A stretch of DNA of 29,140 nt from Actinomycetota bacterium. Lineage in GTDB: Bacteria > Actinomycetota > Actinomycetes > Streptosporangiales > Streptosporangiaceae. The DNA is taken from positions 1-29,140 of the forward strand of contig QGUZ01000030.1 in the NCBI GenBank assembly GCA_003242605.1. Reading direction: 5' to 3'. Of the stretch, positions 6,526 to 15,092 are shown in pieces. The notes below the pieces were generated by a model. It saw nothing but the letters and a program-made list of their open reading frames with translations. It was not told the DNA's origin and made no database searches. How positions within the stretch are numbered: the first letter of the stretch is position 1; each line of letters begins with the position of its first letter. The translations under genes and the position numbers were made by a program.

Positions 6526-7050
6526 GTGGAGCACATCGCGATGCGGGTGAACGGCGCCGAGGTCGAAGCCGCCGTCGACCCCCGCACATCCCTGCTCGAC
6601 CTGCTGCGCGAGACCCTTGGGCTGAGCGGCACCAAGAAGGGCTGTGACCAGGGCGCCTGCGGGGCGTGCACGGTGCTGGCGGACGGCGAGCGCATCCTGT
6701 CCTGCCTGGCGCTCGCCGTGCAGTACGCGGGCCGCGAGATCACCACGGTCGAGGGGCTCGCCGGCCCGGACGGCCCGCACCCGCTGCAGCGGGCGTTCAT
6801 CGACCACGACGGCTTCCAGTGCGGCTACTGCACCCCGGGCCACCTCTGCTCGGCGGTCGGCATGGCCGCCGAGGCCGCGCGCGGCGTGCCGAGCTACGTC
6901 ACCGCCGACCTCACCGCGGACCGCGTCGTCCTCGACCGCGACGAGATCCGCGAGCGGATGAGCGGCAACCTGTGCCGGTGCGGGGCGCACAACGGCATCG
7001 TCGCCGCGATCGCCGCGACCTACGCGGCCGGACCGGGGGAGCGCGCATGA
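6526..7050 (+). CDS. 2Fe-2S subunit of a PaoABC-type aldehyde oxidoreductase / xanthine dehydrogenase family enzyme
   Basis: The 174-residue small subunit carries both [2Fe-2S] clusters of the molybdenum hydroxylase family. The plant-ferredoxin-type cluster is C40-DQGA-C45-GA-C48 with C60. The second uses CGYC (C99, C102) and CRC (C150, C152). It passes electrons from the Mo centre to FAD. GTG 6526 gives the normal N-terminus ending in MRVNG; ATG 6541 is possible, and a TTG at 6427 would add 33 unconserved residues that do not resemble a Tat signal, unlike E. coli PaoA. The stop overlaps the start of the FAD subunit (ATGA). Confidence 0.88.
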   Translation: MEHIAMRVNGAEVEAAVDPRTSLLDLLRETLGLSGTKKGCDQGACGACTVLADGERILSCLALAVQYAGREITTVEGLAGPDGPHPLQRAFIDHDGFQCGYCTPGHLCSAVGMAAEAARGVPSYVTADLTADRVVLDRDEIRERMSGNLCRCGAHNGIVAAIAATYAAGPGERA

Positions 7051-8033
7051 ACCCCTTCGGCTACGCGCGGGCCGCCGACGCGGCCGACGCGGTACGGCTC
7101 GGCAGCGCCCCGCGCGCCGCGTACCTCGGCGGCGGCACCAACCTGGTCGACCTGATGCGCCGCAACGTCGTCGCCCCGGCCACGCTGGTCGACGTCACCG
7201 GTCTGTCGTCGGCGATCGAGGAACGGCCGGACGGCGGCCTGCTGATCGGCGCGGCGGCCCGCAACACCGCGGTGGCCGAGCACCGCGCGGTCCGCGCGCG
7301 CTACCCGCTGCTCGCCCGGGCGATCCTCGCCGGGGGCTCGGCGCAGATCCGCAACATGGCCACGGTCGCGGGCAACATCCTGCAGCGCACCCGCTGCCCG
7401 TACTTCTACGACGTCGCCGGCTCCCGCTGCAACCGGCGCCACCCCGGCCAGGGCTGCGACGCGATCGACGGCCACAACCGCGACCACGCCATCCTCGGCG
7501 GCTCGCCCGCCTGCGTCGCCACCCACCCCTCGGACATGTGCGTGGCGCTCGCCGCGGCCGACGCGGTCGTGCACCTGCGCGGCGCCCGCGGGGCCCGGGT
7601 GCTGCCGCTCACCGAGCTGCACCGGCTGCCCGGCGACCACCCCGAGATCGAGACCGAGCTGGAAGCAGGGGAGCTGATCACCGCGGTCGAGCTGCCGCCG
7701 CTGCCGCCCGGCGCCGCCTCCGGCTACCGCAAGGTGCGCGACCGCGCCGGCTACGCCTTCGCCCTCGTCTCGGTGGCCGCCGTGCTCCGCGTGGAGCGGG
7801 GCGTGATCACCGCGGTACGGCTCGCGCTCGGCGGCGTCGCGCCCAAGCCCTGGCGGGCCCGCACCGCCGAGCAGGCCCTGCTCGGCGCGCCCGCCGATCC
7901 GGCCACGTTCCGCGCCGCGGCCCGCACCGAGCTCGCCGCCGCCGTACCGCTGCGGCACAACGCCTTCAAGATCGAGCTCGCCGAGCGCACCGTCACCGCC
8001 GTACTCGCCGACCTCGCAGGGGAGGCCCGATGA
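7047..8033 (+). CDS. FAD-binding subunit of the Mo-hydroxylase, with a four-cysteine Fe-S insert
   Basis: The 328-residue protein has the CO-dehydrogenase-type FAD motifs AAYLGGGTNL (25-33) and AQIRNMATVAGN (99-110). Between them and the C-terminal domain is the insert C117-PYFYDVAGSR-C128, C137, GGSPAC156, then THPSDMCVAL. This matches the layout of E. coli PaoB/YagS, whose FAD subunit holds an extra [4Fe-4S] cluster, and separates the enzyme from plain CoxM types. ATG 7047 overlaps the upstream stop and GGGGGAG lies just before it; the stop overlaps the next ATG as well. The three subunits are therefore tightly coupled. Confidence 0.88.
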   Translation: MNPFGYARAADAADAVRLGSAPRAAYLGGGTNLVDLMRRNVVAPATLVDVTGLSSAIEERPDGGLLIGAAARNTAVAEHRAVRARYPLLARAILAGGSAQIRNMATVAGNILQRTRCPYFYDVAGSRCNRRHPGQGCDAIDGHNRDHAILGGSPACVATHPSDMCVALAAADAVVHLRGARGARVLPLTELHRLPGDHPEIETELEAGELITAVELPPLPPGAASGYRKVRDRAGYAFALVSVAAVLRVERGVITAVRLALGGVAPKPWRARTAEQALLGAPADPATFRAAARTELAAAVPLRHNAFKIELAERTVTAVLADLAGEAR

Positions 8034-10327
8034 CCACCTCGGCACACGGCCGGGCGCCCGTCGGACCGGCGCCCGAGAACTGGGCCGGGCCCGTCCCCGA
8101 CCCGCTGACCGACCCCGCCCGCACCCGCCGGATCGGCGAGCCCATGCCGCGCCTCGAGGGCCTCGCCAAGGTCACCGGGCGGATCAAGTTCGCCGCCGAG
8201 CACGCCTACCCCGGCATGCTGTACGCGGCGCTGGCCTGCAGCACGATCCCCAAGGGCCGGATCACCGCGCTCGACGTCGCCGACGCCGAACGCGCGCCCG
8301 GGGTCGTGCTCGTGATGACGCACCGGAACGCGCCCCGCATGAACCCGATGCCCGGCTTCGGCAGCGACCCCAAGGCGGGCGGCTTCGACACGCTGCCGGT
8401 CCTGCAGGACGACCGGGTGCACTGGAACGGCCAGCCGATCGCGGTCGTGCTCGCCGAGACCCAGGAGCAGGCCGACCACGCCGCCACGCTCATCCGCGTC
8501 GGCTACGCGCCCGAGCCCGCCGTCACGAGCTGGGAGGAGGCCGTGGCGAACGGCACCGCGCCCACCACGATCTACGGCGGGCCGGGCCGGCGCGAGCTCG
8601 GCGACGCCGAGGCCGCGCTGCGCGCCGCAGACGTGTCGGTGGACGAGGTGTACCGCACGCCGTACCACAACCACGCCGCGATCGAACCGCACGCGGCCAC
8701 CGTGCTGTGGGACGGCGACGAGCTGTTCGTGCACGACACCACCCAGATGGTGGCGCACAGCGCCTGGTCGCTCGCGAAGATCTTCGGCATCCCCGAGGAG
8801 CGGGTGCACATCAGCGCGCCGTACCTGGGCGGCGGCTTCGGCGGCAAGGGCCTGTGGTGGTACCAGGTGCTCGCCGCGGCCGCGTCCCGGCTCGCCGGCC
8901 GCCCGGTGCGGATCGCGCTCACCCGGGAGAACGTGTTCCGCACCGTGGGGTCCCGGGCGAGGACCGAGCAGCGGGTCGCGATCGGCGCCACCGCCGACGG
9001 CCGGTTCGAGGCGATCATCCACACCGGGGCGTCCGCGACCAGCCGGAGCGCCGACCTCTCCGAGCCGTTCATCCTGCCGGCCCAGTGCACGTACGCCGCC
9101 CGGACCTTCAAGCTCGGCGTCGAGGTGGCCTACCTGGACATGATGGCGAACACCAGCATGCGGGCGCCGGGAGGGGCCGTCGGCAGCTTCGCCCTCGAGT
9201 GCGCGATCGACGAGCTCGCGGTCAAGCTCGGCATGGACCCCATCGAGCTGCGCCTCCGCAACGAGCCCCGGCAGGAGCCGATCGACGGCCGCCCGCTGTC
9301 GGCGCGCAACCTCGTCCGGGCGTGGCGCGCGGGGGCCGAGCGCTTCGGCTGGGACCGGCGCAACCCCACCCCGGGCGCGGTGCGCGACGGCGAGTGGCTC
9401 ATCGGCATGGGATGCGCCGCCGCCACCCACCCGTATGTGCGCTCGCCCGGCGCCGCGGCCCGGATCACCCTGCACCGGGACGGCCGCGCCGAGGTCGAGG
9501 TCGCCGCCCACGACATGGGCATGGGCACCGCCACCGCCCAGACCCAGGTCATCGCCGACCGCCTCGGCCTCGAACCGCACCAGGTCACCTTCCGCTTCGG
9601 CGACTCGCGCCTGCCCGGCCTGGTCATGGCCGGCGGCTCCCAGCAGACCGCCGCCATCGGCGCCGCCGTCGCCGCCGCCCACCGCGAGCTCCTCGCGCAG
9701 CTGCTGAAGCTCGTCGGCGACGGCTCCCCGCTCGGCGGCCTCGAGCCCGACCAGGTCGGCTCCCTCGACGGCGGCGTCGCCGCCCTCGACGACCCGTCGC
9801 GGCATGAGAGCTACGCCGACATCCTCGACCGCGCCGGCCGCGACCGGCTCGTGGCCGAGGCCGTCGCCCAGCCGCCGGAGGAGCTGACGGCCCGCTCGAT
9901 GCACTCGTTCGGCGCGATGTTCTGCGAGGTCCGCGTCAGCTCGGTCACCGGCGAGGTCCGGGTCACCCGCTTCCTCGGCTCCATGGACTGCGGCCGCATC
10001 GTCAACCCGCGCACCGCCGCCTCCCAGTTCCGCGGCGGCATCATCATGGGCATCGGCCTCGCCCTGACCGAGGAGCTCGTCCTCGACGACCGCACCGGCC
10101 GCGTGGTGAACGCGAGCCTCGCCGACTACCACATCCCCGTCCACCTCGACGTCCCCGAGATCGACCTGATCTGGACCGACATCCCCGACCCGCACGCCCC
10201 CATGGGCGCCCGCGGCATCGGCGAGATCGGCATCACCGGCACCGGCGCCGCCATCGCCAACGCCGTCTACAACGCCACCGGCAGACGCGTCCGCGACCTC
10301 CCGATCACGCCCGACAAGCTGCTGTGA
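8030..10327 (+). CDS. Molybdenum-cofactor catalytic subunit of a PaoC/YagR-type oxidoreductase
   Basis: The 765-residue protein has the N-terminal aldehyde-oxidase a/b hammerhead domain (about 40-160, with KVTGRIKFAAEH) and the two Mo-cofactor-binding domains, including GGGFGGKG near 265-272 and the C-terminal GARGIGEIG, whose Glu (E732) is the expected catalytic base. Family members hydroxylate aldehydes, purines or aromatic heterocycles with water-derived oxygen. Similarity of all three subunits to PaoABC makes an aldehyde oxidoreductase more likely than a xanthine dehydrogenase; the substrate is not determined. No XdhC/PaoD-like maturation gene is within the window, so insertion of sulfurated cofactor must be supplied elsewhere. 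Confidence 0.9.
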   Translation: MTTSAHGRAPVGPAPENWAGPVPDPLTDPARTRRIGEPMPRLEGLAKVTGRIKFAAEHAYPGMLYAALACSTIPKGRITALDVADAERAPGVVLVMTHRNAPRMNPMPGFGSDPKAGGFDTLPVLQDDRVHWNGQPIAVVLAETQEQADHAATLIRVGYAPEPAVTSWEEAVANGTAPTTIYGGPGRRELGDAEAALRAADVSVDEVYRTPYHNHAAIEPHAATVLWDGDELFVHDTTQMVAHSAWSLAKIFGIPEERVHISAPYLGGGFGGKGLWWYQVLAAAASRLAGRPVRIALTRENVFRTVGSRARTEQRVAIGATADGRFEAIIHTGASATSRSADLSEPFILPAQCTYAARTFKLGVEVAYLDMMANTSMRAPGGAVGSFALECAIDELAVKLGMDPIELRLRNEPRQEPIDGRPLSARNLVRAWRAGAERFGWDRRNPTPGAVRDGEWLIGMGCAAATHPYVRSPGAAARITLHRDGRAEVEVAAHDMGMGTATAQTQVIADRLGLEPHQVTFRFGDSRLPGLVMAGGSQQTAAIGAAVAAAHRELLAQLLKLVGDGSPLGGLEPDQVGSLDGGVAALDDPSRHESYADILDRAGRDRLVAEAVAQPPEELTARSMHSFGAMFCEVRVSSVTGEVRVTRFLGSMDCGRIVNPRTAASQFRGGIIMGIGLALTEELVLDDRTGRVVNASLADYHIPVHLDVPEIDLIWTDIPDPHAPMGARGIGEIGITGTGAAIANAVYNATGRRVRDLPITPDKLL

Positions 10328-10397
10328 CCCTCGAGGCCGGAGGTAGGGATTGGCGTCGGCCGCCACCGCGCATACGGTGCCGGGGCCGCGCGTGCCG

Positions 10398-10433
10398 AAG
10401 GTGCAACGGACCGGTAGCCAGCGAAAGCACCTT
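10398..10433 (+). terminator. Possible terminator of the Mo-hydroxylase operon
   Basis: AAGGTGC (10398-10404) pairs with GCACCTT (10427-10433) and runs into TTTT, about 70 nt after the operon stop. The 22-nt loop makes it weaker than the other hairpins here. Confidence 0.3.
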
Positions 10434-10506
10434 TTGACGCCGCTATCGGACTGTGCACCCACTAGGGGAGTGCCCGCTAGCACCCCGGCCTTCCCTTGCT
10501 CGACAT

Positions 10507-13500
10507 CTAGAGCAGCTTGGGGGCCTCAACCGATTCAGCCGGAGGTGGCTTACGAGCACTGGCGGGAACGGGAAACACGTTCGCTTTCTCTAGGTCAGAG
10601 ACGGTGATGAGCGGCCCGGAGCAGATGCGCTCCAAGAGGTCGGCCTGGTCAGGTTCGAGATCCACACAGAGTGTGAGCACGTGGAGGAGCTGCAAAAGCT
10701 CTGTGGTGAATTCGGCGGGCCACTCCTCGGTGTGGATGTCGTCGAGGGGCGTGGATCTGCGACCGATTGGATTTTTTTTCCGGTAGTCGAACCACCTCTT
10801 GACGACTCTCATCCCGGATATCTCGTACGCCCACACTTCCGGGCGCACAGGGGAGATACGGCCTGCGCCTACAATGAGCGTGGCCGTCTCGGCGTCGTAG
10901 CAGATGTCAGTCGGCATGTCTTCGCCGTTGACGCCGCGGATGGGTGTCCGGACCAAGGCCCGCTGATCAGGCGGCGGCTTGGGCGGTCCGGCCGGGCGGC
11001 CCTCGGCGGGATCCACGAAGCGCTCTCCAAAGGTGTGCAGCCAGATCACCTGCCTGCCAAGCCGCACAGCGCGCTGCCAAAGATCCGGATCGTTTGTGAG
11101 CGGCACGCGTACACCTGGAGTCTGTAAGTCTTTGGCGAAGCGAGTCGTATAGCCATTGTGAGCGGTGACCGCGGCAATGTAGGCGATTACGTCGGCAGCA
11201 GTAACGGGTAGGCGTAGACGCCGCGATAGCAGGCGTGTCAAACCTGGGGTGAGGTTCGCGGAGGCTGCGGCTCGATCTCTATAAAGGGGAAGCACCCGGC
11301 CGCCTCGCCCATTGATGTGATGCATGTCCGGGACGTGCGCAGTGAAGACCAAGGCAGGGCCGCGTTCGATCGGTTGAGCATGTTGCTCGGTGGTGAATAC
11401 CTGGCCACCGCCCAGAACTTGCCACAGAGGCGGTCGAGGGAAATCGATTACTCGAGGATCGTACAGTAGGTTCTGCCTGTCGAAGCTTCTGTAGGCTACT
11501 TTCTCGATGCGTGGTTCCGGAACGGCTTCGTGCAGTGTATCCGGTGGGGCAGGGGTTTCGGGCAGGGGAAGGGCGAGTAGTGCGACGGTCCGATCACGCG
11601 TTTCTTTGAACAGCGTTGCCTTCTCATGATCGGCTGATCGGATAAGCCTTCTCCAGCGCTTCCGTAGAATATCTGGGTTCGGGTCGTAAACCCAGGTTCG
11701 ATTCGGTTTTATGCCCGGAGAATGCCAAGGCAGGAGATCGCCGAGCGCGGGATAGCTCAGCCAATCATCCGCCCCCTCGGGTTGGAAGGGGTCTCGCCAG
11801 CCAGTCGAACAATCGGTCCATTCTGGACCATCAAGCCTCAATGATGCGAGTTGCTTGAACTTGTCTGACCGGTGACCCGAAACGCTCGCATAATGGATTC
11901 GGGCAGGAGTGTTTCGGTCGCCCTCGCCGTATCTAACGAAGATGCCGATGCATAGGCGATGTTTGACTCCCGGAAATATTCTCGTGGAGACGTCGGGGCG
12001 ATGTCCCTCAGGTGAGAGATCGATTATCCATCCTTCGTCGGCTGTCCGTCTCAGATACTCCCGCATACCTGCAAATCCCGGGCCGATTGTGTAGCCCGAA
12101 GTGGTGATGAATGCAACAATTCCAGAAGGATATTTCGGGTGGGCATCGAAGACCTTCCATGTTGCCCAACGCCAGAAATACACGTACAGATTGGCCAGAA
12201 CGTACTCATACTTGCCGAGCCCCGGGGCTCTGAAATCGTCCAGTGGAATACCATATCCGGAATTTTCCGCACCCTTCTCGATCCAGCCGCCCAGACCTTT
12301 GGCGCGTTCCCGGTAGGGTGGGTTGCCGATCACTACCTGGACCGGAGTTTCTCGCTTTATCCGGTTCGCTTCCCGCCTAGCGCGTGCGATCAGCCCGTAA
12401 ACTGAGCCTAGGTCAAGCTGCGTGTCATCAAACGGGCTGTCGAGGGTATCGGCGACGTATATCCTCTGATCTCGCTCCGAGATTTCTGCGCCATACGTCG
12501 ACTTCAGCACCTGGTGCAGACGGAGTTCGGCCACGGCGTACGGCCCGGCCTGCCGCTCAAATCCGATCAGGCGACGGAACAGGTTCTTTAGCCGACCTGG
12601 TATCGCTCCTCTGCCCTCTTCCTGCTCCACGGTCCGGGCGACCGTGTCGACGATGTTGAGCAGGTAGGTGCCGGTACCCATGGCCGGGTCCACGACGACG
12701 ACGTCTTCGGCGGCGAAACCGCCCTGCCGCCCGAACCTGGACCGCAAGATGTCGTCGACGAAGCGGACCATGAACGAGACGACCTCGTTGGGCGTGTAGT
12801 ACGACCCGCTCTGCTTGCGAAGCTCTGAGTCGTAGACTTCGAGAAAATGCTCGTACAGATAGAGATAGGCATTCGTCGAGCTGTCGCTGATCCGATCCCA
12901 GTCCACCGCGCCTATGACGCGTTTGAGTGTCTCCACGACGACGCTGCGACCCTCGATGGCGTCATGCGTCAGTACGGCGAGTGCCTTACCCATTAGGGAG
13001 TGATTCTTGCCGAGCTGGGCGGCGATTTCTCCTACGCTGCGGCCCTCAAAGGCGATTCCTTCGACCCTGGCGAGAAGCAGCGCGAAGGTCACGGTCTGCG
13101 CATAGGCGTCGGCGAATTCCTCATGTGTCAGCCCGGGGAATAGAAGCCTGCGCCAATCCCGGCTCAGCTCGATGAAAACCTTGTTCCTTTCCTCGCCTCT
13201 GCTTTCGCGGTCAATGATCTCGAGGACCTCCGTACGCAGCAACTTGCAGAGCCCTGCAACCGAGCGCACTAGCTGTCGGAGGCTGCGAGGCGGATCCGGT
13301 TTCCAAAGGAGAAAGTCCGAGATGACCCGAGTGAATTCCCCGTCGAGGGGAGCGAGCTTGTCACCGGCTTTATAAAGGTCACCGTTTAGCCGAGCGACCC
13401 GACCAACCAAATCGCCATTCCGAAACAATGCCCAGAGGGAACCGTCGGTGTACAAGACGTTAGGGAGGAGCCGCAGCTTCTCCCACTGATCTTTTTCATG

Positions 13501-13809
13501 CTTGTTGGGGGTCCAGACGGTCGGCACCCCCCGACCCGGGGCCTTGAGCTCGACATAACCCACTCGCGCGCCGGCTACGTCCACGGCGTAGTCCGGGCGA
13601 ACGCCAAGCGAAGTTAATGAGGTCTCTCCGACCATAACCAGAGAGACGCCTAGGGCTTCGGCCATGTCGTGGAACAACCGTTCCAACGGGGCTCGAAGTT
13701 GATCTTCGGGTCGTCCACCTCCGCGGAGCTTTGCAGCGGTGGACGTGCCGAAACGTGCGACTGCTGCTGCGGCCTTCTCCAGCAGAACAGGGGGGATTGT
13801 TCTTGCCAT
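10507..13809 (-). CDS. Type ISP-like restriction-modification enzyme: nuclease, adenine methylase and specificity domains, no helicase
   Basis: The 1100-residue protein begins with a PD-(D/E)XK-like nuclease core: RPDYAVDV (D73), then YVELKAPG (E87, K89). A helical segment leads to an N6-adenine methylase with GSYYTP (335-340), SAM motif DPAMGTG (374-380) and catalytic NPPY (496-499). The C-terminal half has the type ISP specificity-domain look (WVYDPNPDILRKRW, then YRSFDRQNLLYDPRV). Classical type ISP enzymes such as LlaGI carry a superfamily 2 helicase between nuclease and methylase; there is no room or motif for one here, so the protein resembles a single-chain type IIG-like enzyme. It should methylate self DNA and cut foreign DNA. 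Lower GC than neighbours and its place between metabolic genes suggest horizontal acquisition. ATG 13809 has only a weak AGAGG upstream. Confidence 0.82.
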   Translation of the reverse strand: MARTIPPVLLEKAAAAVARFGTSTAAKLRGGGRPEDQLRAPLERLFHDMAEALGVSLVMVGETSLTSLGVRPDYAVDVAGARVGYVELKAPGRGVPTVWTPNKHEKDQWEKLRLLPNVLYTDGSLWALFRNGDLVGRVARLNGDLYKAGDKLAPLDGEFTRVISDFLLWKPDPPRSLRQLVRSVAGLCKLLRTEVLEIIDRESRGEERNKVFIELSRDWRRLLFPGLTHEEFADAYAQTVTFALLLARVEGIAFEGRSVGEIAAQLGKNHSLMGKALAVLTHDAIEGRSVVVETLKRVIGAVDWDRISDSSTNAYLYLYEHFLEVYDSELRKQSGSYYTPNEVVSFMVRFVDDILRSRFGRQGGFAAEDVVVVDPAMGTGTYLLNIVDTVARTVEQEEGRGAIPGRLKNLFRRLIGFERQAGPYAVAELRLHQVLKSTYGAEISERDQRIYVADTLDSPFDDTQLDLGSVYGLIARARREANRIKRETPVQVVIGNPPYRERAKGLGGWIEKGAENSGYGIPLDDFRAPGLGKYEYVLANLYVYFWRWATWKVFDAHPKYPSGIVAFITTSGYTIGPGFAGMREYLRRTADEGWIIDLSPEGHRPDVSTRIFPGVKHRLCIGIFVRYGEGDRNTPARIHYASVSGHRSDKFKQLASLRLDGPEWTDCSTGWRDPFQPEGADDWLSYPALGDLLPWHSPGIKPNRTWVYDPNPDILRKRWRRLIRSADHEKATLFKETRDRTVALLALPLPETPAPPDTLHEAVPEPRIEKVAYRSFDRQNLLYDPRVIDFPRPPLWQVLGGGQVFTTEQHAQPIERGPALVFTAHVPDMHHINGRGGRVLPLYRDRAAASANLTPGLTRLLSRRLRLPVTAADVIAYIAAVTAHNGYTTRFAKDLQTPGVRVPLTNDPDLWQRAVRLGRQVIWLHTFGERFVDPAEGRPAGPPKPPPDQRALVRTPIRGVNGEDMPTDICYDAETATLIVGAGRISPVRPEVWAYEISGMRVVKRWFDYRKKNPIGRRSTPLDDIHTEEWPAEFTTELLQLLHVLTLCVDLEPDQADLLERICSGPLITVSDLEKANVFPVPASARKPPPAESVEAPKLL

Positions 13810-15092
13810 GGCCTCTTTTCGGTGTGCAATTGTGCTGGAACGGTTGCCCGTGTTCGGAGTTCACTGGCGCGTTCTGGGTTGACTCGCCACCTGCGAGTTT
13901 CACACGTTTCACGTCTTCGAGGAAGACCTGGAAATGAATGGGGCGGATGTTTTATTTGTGGTGCTTGATATCTGTGTGCATGTATTAGCTAAGCCGCTGA
14001 GCCCTTCGAAAGAACTATCGAATATTCCTTCGAGAGCCTTTCTGGAGTCTCTTCGCAGTCCCTTCTTCAGACTTGAGCAAGTCGCCAAACCCGCCAGGAT
14101 GTCGTTCGTCGTGCTGCGACTACGCATGCGTCTGAGATCAGATGGGAGAACGTATCGCTTCGGGCACGGCCCGACGTGGCTGAGCCTCACCGGCCGGGCC
14201 ACTGCGTTTAAGGAAGTCCACCGACAGGTCCCGTCGACGGCAGGTCGAAGCAAGGAATGCCGTCAAAGTGGCCGTCGAGCACCCTGAGCGCGTCAAATGA
14301 AGTCGACCTGGTCGATGCCCTACCGTCCATACCTGTCGTGCGGCGTGGGCAACGGCGGCTGAGGGGCAACCTCCGGCGCTGCCAAGCAGATACGGAATGA
14401 GTTCAGGCGTAACGGAACGTTGGACAGGTCATCGCTGTCGGTCGAGCCGCCAGGCCTCAATTGAGGCGAAGCAGCGGCCCAGGCTTCTCGGTCCAGGCCC
14501 TGGCGGGGAGTGCGCGCTGGATTCGGTTTGAGAGGTTCAGTCGACCCCGAGGTGGTTCGTCGGCACCCGTTACGGCGCTCGCTGCACGTGACCTGCATCT
14601 GCAGCCCAGCCTTACGGCGTCGCGCCAATCCGCATCCCCTATCACTGCGGAACCGCCTGGAGAGGTAGGTGATCCAGTCGTGTATGAAGGCGCATAACCC
14701 GGTTGCTGGCTGATTTAACCCATTGGGCACCATCTGACCGATCGGTCCAACAGCGTCGGAGGCGGCAGCGTGAAGAACCGAACCGTAACGGTAGAGGAAG
14801 TCGTCGCGGGAGCTGGGAGGGCGCTGGCCCTTCGAGTCGAGCGATACGTGAAGACCCGTGGGGTCAGTGCGATGCAGACGGACCTCCCCAAGGGGACGTT
14901 CCTCGCCGACAATCGCCTGGGTTTCGACGAGGTCCGCTTGCCGATCAGGGAGACGGTCGGTGAGCCCGCCATGGTACGTGTATGGGAACCCTGCGCAGTA
15001 CGGTTGGTCCGTCAGGGTGTTAAGAGGCCAGGAGCGTCGTCGCAACCCCTCCCCCTAGGGGTGGAGCTGGCCCAGGCGGGAGTGGGGGTGTG
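13810..15092. other. 1.28-kb region without a recognisable gene, lower GC
   Basis: Several open frames occur on both strands (for example 13934-14287 +, 14320-15045 -, 14770-15093 +), but none shows a family motif, consistent codon bias or a clear ribosome-binding site. GC is visibly lower at 13.9-14.1 kb and rises towards 15 kb. Together with the adjacent restriction enzyme it may be the remains of a horizontally acquired segment. The frame ending at 15093 overlaps the next start by one base (TGATG), the only hint that it could be real. Confidence 0.4.

Noticed and set aside
7751..10483. A 910-codon minus-strand frame opposite the Mo-hydroxylase subunits
   Set aside because: Its translation is Gly/Ala/Asp/Val-rich without domains, while the opposite strand encodes conserved FAD and Mo subunits.
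14320..15045. A 241-codon minus-strand frame in the gene-poor segment
   Set aside because: No family resemblance, an irregular composition and no clear ribosome-binding site; kept only as part of the unexplained region.
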